From DATFVA01 sp963771705 (GTDB lineage: Bacteria; Bacteroidota; Ignavibacteria; Ignavibacteriales; Ignavibacteriaceae): a stretch of 64,000 nt of DNA. The notes beneath the pieces are model-generated. The model made no database searches. It was not told where the DNA came from and saw nothing but the letters and a program-made list of their open reading frames with translations. The position numbers were made by a program, and so were the translations under genes. Shown here piece after piece: positions 8,960 to 18,794 of the stretch. The number at the start of each line of letters is the position of its first letter. Position 1 is the first letter of the stretch. Where the stretch lies: the NCBI GenBank assembly GCA_963771705.1, contig CAVYUP010000006.1, positions 423,289 through 487,288 of the forward strand, in the 5' to 3' direction.

Positions 8960-11900
8960 TTATAATGATAATGTGTAGATATTTGAGTGAAATATTACTG
9001 GTTCTTTCATGAGTCCCGATTCTTCCCGGACTCCTTCAAGTATATTTATTAATGTGTTTGTAACTTTAATGGTTATCGTATTTGAACCTGCTTTAACCAT
9101 TCCCGAAATGTCCGCCTTGTACGGATGCCAGGGAATTATTAAAGGCTTACTTTCATTGATTGCGATTTCCAGAACATCTTCTCCGCATTCAGCTTCTAAG
9201 AATAACTTTCCTCCGGTATATTTTTCCGGAATATTTATCTCCGCGGTGTATATACCTGTACCCGAAAAGAAAGGATATCCCTGCTTTGTCCAGTCGCCGA
9301 TCTTTATTTTTTCCGGCTGACCTGTGATTGTATAAATTTTACCCGATTCGGCGAGTGCAAAGTTTCCAACGATTTTCAGCAGATCCAGCATACCGTCAGT
9401 TCTTCTTTCTGCGATTAACTTTACCGCGACAAGGTTTTCACCCTCTTTAACTAATGGCAGAATATCAACTTCTTTTATCTCTGCGTCTAAACTGCTTCTC
9501 TTCCCTTTATCCATTATTTCATTGCCGTTAAGATATAATTTGTAGCTGCTTCCGCTGAATCCGTCGATAAGGAGCCGCAGGGAGGAAGGAATTTCTGTTA
9601 TGTTAAAGGAAGTCCTGTAAAAGAGAGTAACCGGGTAATTCTCTATATCTCTTTCCTGGGGTAGCTGCATTTCCCAGGCTCCCATCGTAACATCCAGCCA
9701 GCTGCGGTCGTCGAATTCAGGAAGATAAAATTTATCTTCCGCATCCCCGGCATCAGCTCCCATCTTCCAGTTGTTTATGCACAGTACATTATCTCCTTCT
9801 ATTTCGAACTTATACTCTTTACCGCATTTTATGGGTTTTAATTTTTTACGAGTTTCAGTCTTAAGATTTTTTCTGCCTGTCCCGGTTTTAACCAGAGCAT
9901 AAACCTGTTCTTCATCCGGAGCAGCATAGCCTTTTACAGTCTTTCCATCAAACTCTTCAATTTGAAGATTTGTTCTGGTAATGTAATTATCTGCCGCTGT
10001 ATCATTAATAATTATTATATGAGAAGTACTTGCAGGGAAATCCAGCGTTAAATTCAACCGATCGTTCTTTATGTCGAAAACATGAACAGGTTTCATTTCT
10101 CCTCTGCCGGCGTCCCAGAGTTCTGGTTTTCCGGTTTTCTCGAATGTAATATTTACTTTCCCGATATCCTTCTGAGATGTATTTACAAAGAAATAAAGGT
10201 CGAAATCATCCTTTACACGATGCAGATAAAAAACATCCTCACTGCTGATTGTAACGTCAGGAACGATACACTGGTTTAGGAGTTTTTTAAGTTCATTTTT
10301 CTTCCTTTCCACGTGCATCCCTTTGCCGTTCAGCAGATATACATCACCCTTTGTGTTCTTATGCTTGATGCTGAACTTGGCGCCGTTAGAAAAGCTTTTA
10401 AGGAGTTTTTCAGGATTGGTTCCGAAAAGTTTTTCGATCTTTTGAGCAGAATCATTTTTATCATACTCCAGCAGTCCTACAGGAAGGAGCGAATCTGCTA
10501 TCAGCTTGCCTCCGCTATTCAGGAATTTCTGTATAGAAGTATAGGTCTCCTTCTGGATATGTGTAACCGGGGGAAGGATTAATAAGGAATATTCTTCATC
10601 ACGGATCTTAATTTTACCGTTTTTGATTTCAGCTTCGTTAAGTATATCTTCATCTACATAATCAAAATCGTAATGAAGTTTAAGAAGCGTATCAGTCAAA
10701 TAATTAAAGGCGAACTCAGTTGCATTACCTACATCATTCCGGGCTTGCGGGGTGTAGTTCGTCCATATGGTATTTATTGGGTACAGCATCAGAACTTTCG
10801 CTACGTGCCTTCCTCCTGAGAGGATGTGCCCCAGCCTGGCCATATATTCTGTAAACTGATTATAATATTTCCACCAGGTGTGATGATAAAATTGTGAAGG
10901 CGGCCAGTCTCTCTTCCGTTCTCCCTCAATTGAATAATGATATCCGTGGTTATTGAAGATGGTTACACCAAGCACATATTCCCAGTTAGCGATCCACTTC
11001 ATCCGCTCGAGAGTACAATCCCAGTACGTTCCGCCCATCGATTCACATAAGAGCCGGTTGCTGCCGTAATGGTGCGCCGCTGAACTTGCCAGTTTTAAGG
11101 CGACATGCTGATCCGGTTCTTCTTCAGTTCCAATCTTTGGATAAAGATGATCAACTCCCGTTATATGCATGTGCTTCAGATGCTTGAATATATTCCCTTC
11201 GCAGCGCGCATGGATCCGGAGCCATTCTTCGCCGAGAAGATGTCCGGTAAACAGAACGCCGTTTGCTTCACACCAGTCGTGTATTTTTTTATAGTAAGTC
11301 TCAGAGTATTGCTCTGTAAGCGTTCTCCAGAAATCGTATCGTATTTTTGCGGTCACCTTTCCCATCGAAGTATAAAGGGCGGGCAGATAAGGCTTAAGAT
11401 CGTATCCTCTTCTTTCACGGAATATCTTAAACATCTGCGAAGACCATGGTATTACCAGGTTATCAAGTCCGATATGATAATAATGCATAGCCGGTTCGTC
11501 TGTATAAAAGCCGGGCACAACAGTGCCGAAATCCGCACCGACCGCGTTTTTATACTTATCGTGTGTCATCTGAAGAAACTTGTCGGTCGATTCAGGATTT
11601 AATGCGTCGATGTAATAATCGATCTCTTTTTCAAGGAAATACAGAAGTCTCCATTTACCTGCGGGAGCTTCCCAGGGAATTACAGCATTAAAAGAAAGGT
11701 TAGGAGTAAGATCAATAAGGTTTTCGATACCATTCTTGTATTCCTCATCAGAGCAGGCAAAGGCAGCTATTGGTCTTGAGTTGCCTGTATTAACATACCT
11801 GTCGTCCGTGGCTTCGAGAAAAGTAAATAAGGGACCATCAACCATAAGCGGAACCAGTTCAAGGTATTTTTGCCTGAGATGAGGAAACTGTTTGGGAACC

Positions 11901-12223
11901 TGCCTCTCGGCTGTGCCGCTGGGCCAGTTCATTTCATCGTAAACCCATGCGTCTATTCCTATTTCCTTTGCTTTTTTTACGGCAAACTTTACTCTTTCAA
12001 ACCATGTATCTGAAAGATAACCGATCTTCTCACCGAATCTTCCGTGAATAAAAAAACCTGGGATACCCTGAGATTTATATTCCCTTATCTGCCACTCCAT
12101 CTCCTTCTCATCCATTTCGCCGTTCCAGAACCAGAAGGGCAGAATTCCCATCTCCTTTGGAGGGGATTTAAAGTTCTCCCTGGTTAATGTTTCTCCTGTT
12201 ACTAATTTCTTAGAGAATGCCAT
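8960..12223 (-). CDS. Large glycosidase, GH106-like with C-terminal jelly-roll domains
   Basis: The 1087-residue product starts with a TIM-barrel region with PFWFWNGEMDEKEMEWQI (about 28-45), GFFIHGRFGEKIGYLS and WVYDEMNWPSG (about 115). This pattern is typical of proteins annotated as glycosyl hydrolases near GH106 (alpha-L-rhamnosidases). The middle holds LLCESMGGTYWDCT; the last 350 residues are beta-rich with GH2-like sugar-binding jelly-roll features (FYRTSFNITEIP, FSGSSYKLYLNGN). No signal peptide is seen. AAAGGATTT precedes the ATG. It lies between a binding lipoprotein and rbsK. Glycosidase role likely; rhamnose specificity is only a family-level guess. Confidence 0.7.
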   Translation of the reverse strand: MAFSKKLVTGETLTRENFKSPPKEMGILPFWFWNGEMDEKEMEWQIREYKSQGIPGFFIHGRFGEKIGYLSDTWFERVKFAVKKAKEIGIDAWVYDEMNWPSGTAERQVPKQFPHLRQKYLELVPLMVDGPLFTFLEATDDRYVNTGNSRPIAAFACSDEEYKNGIENLIDLTPNLSFNAVIPWEAPAGKWRLLYFLEKEIDYYIDALNPESTDKFLQMTHDKYKNAVGADFGTVVPGFYTDEPAMHYYHIGLDNLVIPWSSQMFKIFRERRGYDLKPYLPALYTSMGKVTAKIRYDFWRTLTEQYSETYYKKIHDWCEANGVLFTGHLLGEEWLRIHARCEGNIFKHLKHMHITGVDHLYPKIGTEEEPDQHVALKLASSAAHHYGSNRLLCESMGGTYWDCTLERMKWIANWEYVLGVTIFNNHGYHYSIEGERKRDWPPSQFYHHTWWKYYNQFTEYMARLGHILSGGRHVAKVLMLYPINTIWTNYTPQARNDVGNATEFAFNYLTDTLLKLHYDFDYVDEDILNEAEIKNGKIKIRDEEYSLLILPPVTHIQKETYTSIQKFLNSGGKLIADSLLPVGLLEYDKNDSAQKIEKLFGTNPEKLLKSFSNGAKFSIKHKNTKGDVYLLNGKGMHVERKKNELKKLLNQCIVPDVTISSEDVFYLHRVKDDFDLYFFVNTSQKDIGKVNITFEKTGKPELWDAGRGEMKPVHVFDIKNDRLNLTLDFPASTSHIIIINDTAADNYITRTNLQIEEFDGKTVKGYAAPDEEQVYALVKTGTGRKNLKTETRKKLKPIKCGKEYKFEIEGDNVLCINNWKMGADAGDAEDKFYLPEFDDRSWLDVTMGAWEMQLPQERDIENYPVTLFYRTSFNITEIPSSLRLLIDGFSGSSYKLYLNGNEIMDKGKRSSLDAEIKEVDILPLVKEGENLVAVKLIAERRTDGMLDLLKIVGNFALAESGKIYTITGQPEKIKIGDWTKQGYPFFSGTGIYTAEINIPEKYTGGKLFLEAECGEDVLEIAINESKPLIIPWHPYKADISGMVKAGSNTITIKVTNTLINILEGVREESGLMKEPVIFHSNIYTLSL

Positions 12224-12238
12224 TTAAATCCTTTCTTA

Positions 12239-13543
12239 TCATAAATCTTTAGATTGTAAAATTTTATCAGCCTCCGAAGCTGCATCGTTTAATGCAGTAC
12301 CTGGATCAGAATTTCCTATCATCGTTTTTTCTATAGCTTCTGCAAGCAGCCGGTCGATTTGCATAGCATGATAATCGATCGGACGTTGTGAGCGTGCGTA
12401 TTTCATTTGTTCTACATAAACTTTGAGGTCAGGATTTTTATCAAGGAATTCGCTGTATTCCTTGATCCCAAGAACCGATTTACGTACCGGCAGATAACCG
12501 GATTTCATCGACCAGAATGCCTGGTTTTCCGGTTGTATAATCCACTTTATAAATTTCCATGCCTCCTGAGGATGCTTCGATTGCTTAAATATTGTTAAAA
12601 ACTCACCTCCGGTGTTTGTTGCTCTTCCGTCAGGTCCCGCAGGCAGAGGGGCAACCCCCCAGTCAAATTCTTTAAGGGTTTCTTTATTCCGGGGAATACT
12701 CCAGGGACCATCGAACATCATTGCTGAGAGTCTGGATGCGAAGGCGATATCATGATCTGCTGAAAAACCGTTTAGCTTCAAATCATCAAAAATCTTTTTC
12801 CAGAATGATAAAGCTTCTATTCCGGCCTGACTGTTGAACAACACTTTTGATTGATCCAGCGAAACTACATAACCGCCATTCTGCCACAGAAACGGAACCC
12901 ATTGCCATACCATGTAGCCTCCCAGAGGTCCGGATGCAGGAAATACCGGGAGAAGTACTCCAACCCTTTCAAACTTTCCATCATCGTTTTTATCTATGGT
13001 CAGTTTTCTCGCGTCTTCATAAAACTCCGTCCAGTCCGCAGGAGGATGTTTAGGATCAAGCCCGGCTTCCCTGAACATATCTTTATTGTATAGTAAAGCA
13101 AAGTTTGTTGCTTCCATAGGCAAGCTGTACAATGTTCCTTTCCACGAGCCCAGAGGAATCAATGCAGGAAAAATATCCTTTAGCTCAGTACTATCCAGCC
13201 CGTCTTCGCCTTTTATGAAATGATCCATTGTATAGACTGCATCAGCTTCCGCGAGATCCTTAAATGATCCTGCGTAAACCCAGGAAATATCAGGTGTATT
13301 ATTGCTTTGAACTGCCGTTACCAGCTTGTACAGCAAAGCATTTCCGGAGGGTATGTACTCAGCTTTTATTTTAATTCCGGGATTTTCCTTCTCAAATTTC
13401 TTTATCAGCTCTTCCAGAGCCGGAACACTCGAGGAAGACAGGCTGTGCCAGAATTCAAGAGTAACTCCCTCTCTATTATTTGATTGTTCTGTGGAGCAGC
13501 TGCTTAAAGCGAGAAGAATAAGAACTGCAATAAAATATTTCAT
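12239..13543 (-). CDS. Sugar ABC transporter substrate-binding lipoprotein (second copy)
   Basis: The product has a lipoprotein signal (LLALSSC, Cys about residue 16) and the family-1 solute-binding fold: LEFWHSLSSSSVPALEELIKKF, then NPGIKIKAEYIPSG and AFASRLSAMMFDGPW. It closely resembles the binding protein at 32427-33740 along its whole length (for example EATN-ALLYNKDM and FWSMKSGYLPVRKS). No permease or ATPase genes adjoin it, so it may feed the permease pair encoded at 30625-32420. The neighbours are an isomerase upstream and the GH106-like enzyme downstream. No clear Shine-Dalgarno lies before the ATG. Confidence 0.88.
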   Translation of the reverse strand: MKYFIAVLILLALSSCSTEQSNNREGVTLEFWHSLSSSSVPALEELIKKFEKENPGIKIKAEYIPSGNALLYKLVTAVQSNNTPDISWVYAGSFKDLAEADAVYTMDHFIKGEDGLDSTELKDIFPALIPLGSWKGTLYSLPMEATNFALLYNKDMFREAGLDPKHPPADWTEFYEDARKLTIDKNDDGKFERVGVLLPVFPASGPLGGYMVWQWVPFLWQNGGYVVSLDQSKVLFNSQAGIEALSFWKKIFDDLKLNGFSADHDIAFASRLSAMMFDGPWSIPRNKETLKEFDWGVAPLPAGPDGRATNTGGEFLTIFKQSKHPQEAWKFIKWIIQPENQAFWSMKSGYLPVRKSVLGIKEYSEFLDKNPDLKVYVEQMKYARSQRPIDYHAMQIDRLLAEAIEKTMIGNSDPGTALNDAASEADKILQSKDL

Positions 13544-13565
13544 TTATATATATGAGAAAGGAAAA

Positions 13566-14396
13566 TTATTTACTAACAAGAGACGATTGAGTGTCAAGAA
13601 ATTTTTTGGCGTCTGCGAATTCCGCAGGCTGTACATGTTCTATTATACCCCATGAGTTAAAATTATACCGGTTTATGTTTTCTATGAATAGCTCATAGTT
13701 CAAATCTCCTTTTCCCGGTCCGGGATATTCATAAGGCCAGGAATCATCCTTAGCCGCTTTTATATCCTTAAAATGAACCATTGAAATATCCCCCGCTAAC
13801 TCCCTGAAGAGATCATTTATTATTTCATCCCGCCGTGGGAACATTCCTTTTTTGAAAAAGTTTGGAATATCCATAACAATTTTAAGCCGGTCTGATTCAC
13901 TTTTTAATTTCAGCTTCTTGAAAGAATCAGGATCGTTAATAATATGAGTGAAAAAAGGCTCGATCGATAGATAACCGTTAACTTTTTTTAAGTGATCAAT
14001 AAGCTCACGGGTTATTGAGGTTAATTTTTCGAAAGCTTTGTCAGTAAAATTTCGTTCATCATACTGAAACATATGTTCATCCGAAAGCGTACCGCTCCAT
14101 ATTATCAGCTGATCGCTTCCGAATACCGGCATAAGTTCAATTAACTTGTGAGTTTTTTCCAGATCATAGCCCATTGGTCTGTCTAAGGGTTTGAGAGCCG
14201 ACAAATAGCAGCCAAGCGGCCCAATGGTTATATTCTTCTTCTTACAAATTCTCACAATTTCTTCGGCAGCACCTTTATCTATGTCGTCCCCCCTGTAAAA
14301 AACCTGGCAGTAATTATATCCTGCTTTTTCAGCAGCTAATATCTGGTCATTAAATTCACCCAAATTCCCCACGTCAATGCTTATCCCCAGCTTCAT
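13566..14396 (-). CDS. Sugar phosphate isomerase/epimerase family protein
   Basis: The 276-residue product has the xylose-isomerase-like barrel with likely metal ligands in YLSIEPFF, IVMDIPNFF, SMVHFKDIKA and WGIIEHVQ. Its ATG overlaps the TGA of the upstream Gfo/Idh gene by one base (TGATG), so translation is coupled. The pair mirrors the oxidoreductase-isomerase pair at 824-2950, which suggests two related steps or two related sugars. Substrate unknown. Confidence 0.85.
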   Translation of the reverse strand: MKLGISIDVGNLGEFNDQILAAEKAGYNYCQVFYRGDDIDKGAAEEIVRICKKKNITIGPLGCYLSALKPLDRPMGYDLEKTHKLIELMPVFGSDQLIIWSGTLSDEHMFQYDERNFTDKAFEKLTSITRELIDHLKKVNGYLSIEPFFTHIINDPDSFKKLKLKSESDRLKIVMDIPNFFKKGMFPRRDEIINDLFRELAGDISMVHFKDIKAAKDDSWPYEYPGPGKGDLNYELFIENINRYNFNSWGIIEHVQPAEFADAKKFLDTQSSLVSK

Positions 14397-15436
14397 CAGA
14401 CAGCTTCTCCTTTTCGTTTTAATAATATTTCATCAACAATTACCGGCTTTCCCCCTTTGTTGGCCGACTCGTAGGCGGCAAGAACAAGTCCAAGAGATTT
14501 GATCTGATCTTCACTGCCGCTTACCGGATTTTTCTTTTCTTTCAGACATTTTATAAAGTGTTCAATTTCTTCTGTCATACCGCCTTTTGCTTTTTCAGTA
14601 AACTCCTGAACATCTTTTCCTGTATTTACCCTTATAAGTTCTTTGAAAATGTCAATCTCAATAGAACCCTTTTCACCCAGGATCTTAAAATCAAATGAAC
14701 CGGAATACCCTGCGGGTTCGGCAAAATGGAATAAACCTGTTGATTTATTTTTAAAGTTAATGAGAGCTGAGAATGAGTCCTCAAGTCCGGCTTCAAGTTC
14801 GTTAACCTGTTTGCCGAAATTTCCTGTTACAGATTCAGGTTCTCCCATAAACCATCTGCTAATTGAAAGAGTATGAATACCGGCGTCAAGAAGAATTCCT
14901 CCTCCGCAAAGCTCTTTATCTCCCCTCCACCCTGAGTTTCTTGAACCTGAAGATTCTTTGGAATTTCGTTCTCCGGGAAAATCCAGGTTTGCCCGAAAAT
15001 TATAAGCTTCACCAATTATACCTGATTTATATAATTCATAAGCCTTAGTTATCGCAGGGATGTAATACCAGTTTTCAGCAATCATAAGAAGTTTACCAGA
15101 GGTGGTCTCAGCCTGTCTGATCTCTTCAGCATGCTCCAGAGTAAGTGCTATGGGCTTCTCACAAAGAACATTCTTGCCTGCCTCGAGTGCATCTATGGTA
15201 AAACGATGATGCAGCTGGTGAGGAAGACAGATATCCACTATTGAAATTGAGGTATCGGCCAGGACTTCTTTATAGTCGGATGAGAAGTTTTTTACCTCCC
15301 ATTTTGCAGCCTTTTCTTTTGCAAGAACTAGGTTTACATCTACAACTGTACTTAATTCAACGTCAGGGATATTCCTCCAGCCCTGAACATGAAAATCGCT
15401 TATGGTTCCTGCACCGATAATTGCAGCTTTATACAT
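14396..15436 (-). CDS. Gfo/Idh/MocA family NAD(P)-dependent oxidoreductase
   Basis: The N-terminal Rossmann motif is IIGAGTISDFHVQGW, and the family EKP occurs in NVLCEKPIALT near residue 94. The C-terminal half contains the expected GGGILLDAGIHTLS segment with a likely catalytic His. It is 346 residues long, normal for the family, and is coupled to the following isomerase gene by a one-base overlap. It probably oxidises a sugar hydroxyl in the cytoplasm. A 116-bp gap separates it from the GH92 gene upstream; I see no operator or hairpin in that gap. Confidence 0.87.
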   Translation of the reverse strand: MYKAAIIGAGTISDFHVQGWRNIPDVELSTVVDVNLVLAKEKAAKWEVKNFSSDYKEVLADTSISIVDICLPHQLHHRFTIDALEAGKNVLCEKPIALTLEHAEEIRQAETTSGKLLMIAENWYYIPAITKAYELYKSGIIGEAYNFRANLDFPGERNSKESSGSRNSGWRGDKELCGGGILLDAGIHTLSISRWFMGEPESVTGNFGKQVNELEAGLEDSFSALINFKNKSTGLFHFAEPAGYSGSFDFKILGEKGSIEIDIFKELIRVNTGKDVQEFTEKAKGGMTEEIEHFIKCLKEKKNPVSGSEDQIKSLGLVLAAYESANKGGKPVIVDEILLKRKGEAV

Positions 15437-15552
15437 TATTTGCTTGGATTACTATGGAATGGAAATATTTAATTAGACCTTCAACAACGTAATCGGGACA
15501 AGTGCCGACAGTATAGAGTTGAATAATTTTGAATTACTTAAACATCTTTGAA

Positions 15553-17721
15553 TTAGTCAGAAATTGAAGGTGGAGGATTATCTGTGCCCCAGTCTGATGG
15601 TTCGGGACCCATTTTTAATATTAGTTCAGCTCCGTTAATGATATCCTTATATTGGAACCAGGCTTTATCCCATTTCTTACCACTCAATTCTGCTGACTGA
15701 ACATATTTGTTTTCTGATGAAGTATTTTCTGCAAGGATTGTAAAGGCCTTGCCTTTATCCAGGTGAATAATAGTTTTGGAGAAGATGGGACTTCCAATAA
15801 AATATATGTCCTGTCCGGCATTCGGATAAAAACCTGTCGAGCTGAACACATACCAGGAAGACATACAGCCTGCATCATCCTGCCCCGGTAATCCATCTGG
15901 GGAAACAGAGTAATCACTTTTTAATATAGACCTTACTCTCTCGCCGGTTTTATCAGGACGTCCGGCATAGATGTAAAGGTAAGGAGTCATAATATCTGGC
16001 TGGTTATCCTGCGTATAATATCCTCCGTCAAACATACGATCAAGAAATGTTACAAAATTATTATCTCCGCCATGTCTTTTAATCAGCCCACCGATATCAT
16101 GAGGGACATAGGTTGCATAATGCCATGGGAGTCCTTCATAAAAATAAGGACCTTCCCACCATTCCTCTATTCTGAACTCAGGCGAAAAACCTTTCACCCA
16201 GGTACCATCGGGATTCTTTGCCCAGAAGAATTTTGTATCAGGCATAAAGAGATTATAGCAGTTCATAGAACGTTCAATGTATTTTTGATAATCGTCTCTA
16301 TTGCCTAGAACTTTTGCGACTTGAGCCACACAAAAATCATTATAAGCATATTCAAGTGTTTTTGATGAACCGCAGAGTTTATCGGAAGAACTGTAGCCGA
16401 GAGTAAGATATTCCTTTGAGTCCCTGCCGTACTCTAATGGAGTATCGGAAGGCATATCAGAATTTTTCTTTATAGCTCTATATGCTTTTTCGTAATTTAT
16501 ACCTTCCAGATTTCTTACTGCCGCATCCGCTATTACAACGTCGCAGCTTGTTCCTCCCTGTACAAAGCCATGTACTCCTGATGTCCAGCACTCGGGCATC
16601 CAGCCGGTATGATCATAAATGTCTATCAGTGAGTTTATCATTCCGATTTGTCGGTCAGGTTGTATTAAAGTTAAGAGAGGATGAAGAGTTCTGAAAGTAT
16701 CCCATAATGCGAAATAGTCCCAATAAGCAGGCTGATTTGAATTCCAGCGAGGATTCTCTCCTGTTACATCAGTAGGCATAAGCATTGAATGGTATAAGTT
16801 AGTATAAAAGAGAACCTGCTGTTCTTTGCTTCCTCCTTCGATCTCTATTTTATCCAGGGCATTTTCCCAGATGCTGTCAGCTCTTTGCCTGACCTGATCA
16901 AAAGTAAAACCCGAGAACTCTTTTAAATTCTCTTTAGCTTTTTTTATGCTTAAGAATGAAATCCCCACCTTAAGGTTTACTTGTTTTTGGGAATCTAATC
17001 CAAATTTCAGAAAAATTCCCAGGCTGTCACCGGATCCGGAATTCTGCCCTTCATTTATCTGACCATGTCTCCAGAACCCGTATGAATCAAATGGTTCGTC
17101 AAATTCGGCCGCAAAATAGACGGTGTAAGGTACATCGGGACCCCAGCCTCCGCTGAATACTGCATATCCTTCAAGTGTGTTCTTTGAAGTAATTGAGGCC
17201 GAAGAATATATACTGCGTCCTGGAGCAAATTCAATCACATTTATTGCGCGTGACAGATCGAATAAGATATATGCGCTGTCAGTTTCAAATGTGTACCTGT
17301 GTATGCCAACTCTTTCGGTGGAAGTTAATTCAACTTTAGTTTTCCATCTGTTCAGGTTAACAGTATAGTAACCAGGATGTGCATCTTCAGAGGATTTTTC
17401 AGATGAATAGTTTTCTGTTGTCAGCTTGCCGGATTCGGGTATCACCATGATATTTCCATATTTACCAGGCCCGCCTGTACCACTTACATGAGTATGACTA
17501 AAACCATCTATTGGAGCTTTACTGACATAGCCTGAGGTATTTTGAGGAGGTGGTGTGTCGGGTCCCAGCCGGACCATGCTGAAAGGAAGACAAGTACCTG
17601 CAAAAGCTGCCCCCCCGCCGTCTTCCACTCCGATGAAAGGATTTACCAGATCTGTTTTTTTTATTCCAGATCCTCCCGGAAAAGAAAATATCAGACCGCT
17701 GCTTGAGACAGACGGCAGCAA
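15553..17721 (-). CDS. GH92 alpha-mannosidase, exported, apparent non-AUG start
   Basis: The protein opens with the GH92 hallmark DLVNPFIGVEDGGGAAFAGTCLPFSMVRLGPD and continues with HTHVSGTGG, WDTFRTLHPLLTL and GLPGQDDAGCMSSWYVFSS, which holds the family's catalytic acidic cluster. GH92 enzymes are calcium-dependent exo-alpha-mannosidases. The coordinates use a TTG at 17721, but that start removes most of a signal peptide. The frame stays open to 17766 and encodes a good leader (RDRILILLLVTILLPSVSSS). An AGAGGT site lies just before ATA/ATC codons at 17758-17766, so the true start is probably a rare AUC or AUA near 17763. Otherwise the gene looks intact. Confidence 0.9.
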   Translation of the reverse strand: MLPSVSSSGLIFSFPGGSGIKKTDLVNPFIGVEDGGGAAFAGTCLPFSMVRLGPDTPPPQNTSGYVSKAPIDGFSHTHVSGTGGPGKYGNIMVIPESGKLTTENYSSEKSSEDAHPGYYTVNLNRWKTKVELTSTERVGIHRYTFETDSAYILFDLSRAINVIEFAPGRSIYSSASITSKNTLEGYAVFSGGWGPDVPYTVYFAAEFDEPFDSYGFWRHGQINEGQNSGSGDSLGIFLKFGLDSQKQVNLKVGISFLSIKKAKENLKEFSGFTFDQVRQRADSIWENALDKIEIEGGSKEQQVLFYTNLYHSMLMPTDVTGENPRWNSNQPAYWDYFALWDTFRTLHPLLTLIQPDRQIGMINSLIDIYDHTGWMPECWTSGVHGFVQGGTSCDVVIADAAVRNLEGINYEKAYRAIKKNSDMPSDTPLEYGRDSKEYLTLGYSSSDKLCGSSKTLEYAYNDFCVAQVAKVLGNRDDYQKYIERSMNCYNLFMPDTKFFWAKNPDGTWVKGFSPEFRIEEWWEGPYFYEGLPWHYATYVPHDIGGLIKRHGGDNNFVTFLDRMFDGGYYTQDNQPDIMTPYLYIYAGRPDKTGERVRSILKSDYSVSPDGLPGQDDAGCMSSWYVFSSTGFYPNAGQDIYFIGSPIFSKTIIHLDKGKAFTILAENTSSENKYVQSAELSGKKWDKAWFQYKDIINGAELILKMGPEPSDWGTDNPPPSISD

Positions 17722-17778
17722 AATAGTTACTAGTAGTAAAATTAAAATTCTATCCCTGATGATTATTTACCTCTGTTA

Positions 17779-18765
17779 CTAAAAACCTAAGCTTACAGTA
17801 AATCGATGAGGCGACTGGAGAAAATCATAATTTACATAGGCGTAATCAAACTGCAGTCTGACGCCGTCAATTGCGTAATCAACTCCGGCGCCGAAACTCA
17901 GGTTGCCTTCATCGTAGTTTATTTTATAGCCGCCCCGTAGAGAGAATATTCCATATATTTTATACTCCAGTCCCAGGTGCAGCCTTTCCTTATAATCGTT
18001 GCTATGGATTGCATCGACGTTGAGCGTAATTTTATGCTGATCGGGTTCTCCGCCAAGGAAAAGATCTTCACCTCCCATTAGGTCCATTGAAACTCCAATC
18101 CTGTATATCAGAGGAATTTCATAAGTCTGCTGCGTTTCTTCCTTAGTATGGAGAAACCTCGCCTGGGTGGAAAAATTCTGTGCACTCATACCTATTCTTA
18201 TACCGCGCCAGCCGGTGTCATAAAAACTACCGACATCAAATCCCCATAAATCAGATGAATAAATATGAAGTTTTTCCTGCATGTATTTTACATTAACACC
18301 GATGGATAGTTTATCGGTAAACCGACGCGCTATTCCAAATCCAACCAGTACATCACTTCCGGTAAAAAAAGAACCTGTCCGTGTATCTATACCGCCTGAA
18401 GTACTTGTAACAACTGCTTCCGGAATGTCTCCGTAGTTCAGGGAGATATAATTGACGGCAATTGTGGCAATTCCCGGGATGTTATAACCAACGGCACCTG
18501 AAAGGACATTAAGATCGGCAATCCATTTATTATAATTAAATGCAGCCTCGGCGCCTTCGATACCGGTTATAGCGGCAGGATTCCAGAAAATAGCATTGAT
18601 ATCCTGAACCCCGGCAATAGAGGCCTCACCCAGGGCTACCTGTCTGGATCCATTCCCGATTTTCAGGAACTGCATGGATGTTCTTCCCGCCTTATTGAAT
18701 TGTCCGTAACTCATCTGGGCGGTACCGATAATAAAAATGAGCAGTAATAAATAATATTTTTTCAC
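17779..18765 (-). CDS. PorV/PorQ-like outer-membrane barrel protein
   Basis: I chose the GTG at 18765, seven bases after a perfect GGAGG; a longer frame begins at 18798 but lacks this site. The product has a signal peptide (YYLLLLIFIIGTAQMSYG) and the PorV/PorQ family start AGRTSMQFLKIGNGSRQVALGEA, then INAIFWNPAAI and amphipathic beta strands to a terminal Phe (FTVSLGF). PorV-type barrels shuttle or hold T9SS cargo at the outer membrane. Here it directly follows a T9SS-like surface protein and a TonB receptor, suggesting a dedicated set rather than the housekeeping secretion protein. Confidence 0.8.
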   Translation of the reverse strand: MKKYYLLLLIFIIGTAQMSYGQFNKAGRTSMQFLKIGNGSRQVALGEASIAGVQDINAIFWNPAAITGIEGAEAAFNYNKWIADLNVLSGAVGYNIPGIATIAVNYISLNYGDIPEAVVTSTSGGIDTRTGSFFTGSDVLVGFGIARRFTDKLSIGVNVKYMQEKLHIYSSDLWGFDVGSFYDTGWRGIRIGMSAQNFSTQARFLHTKEETQQTYEIPLIYRIGVSMDLMGGEDLFLGGEPDQHKITLNVDAIHSNDYKERLHLGLEYKIYGIFSLRGGYKINYDEGNLSFGAGVDYAIDGVRLQFDYAYVNYDFLQSPHRFTVSLGF

Positions 18766-18794
18766 TTTAAATCCTCCGACAATAACCGTTTTCA

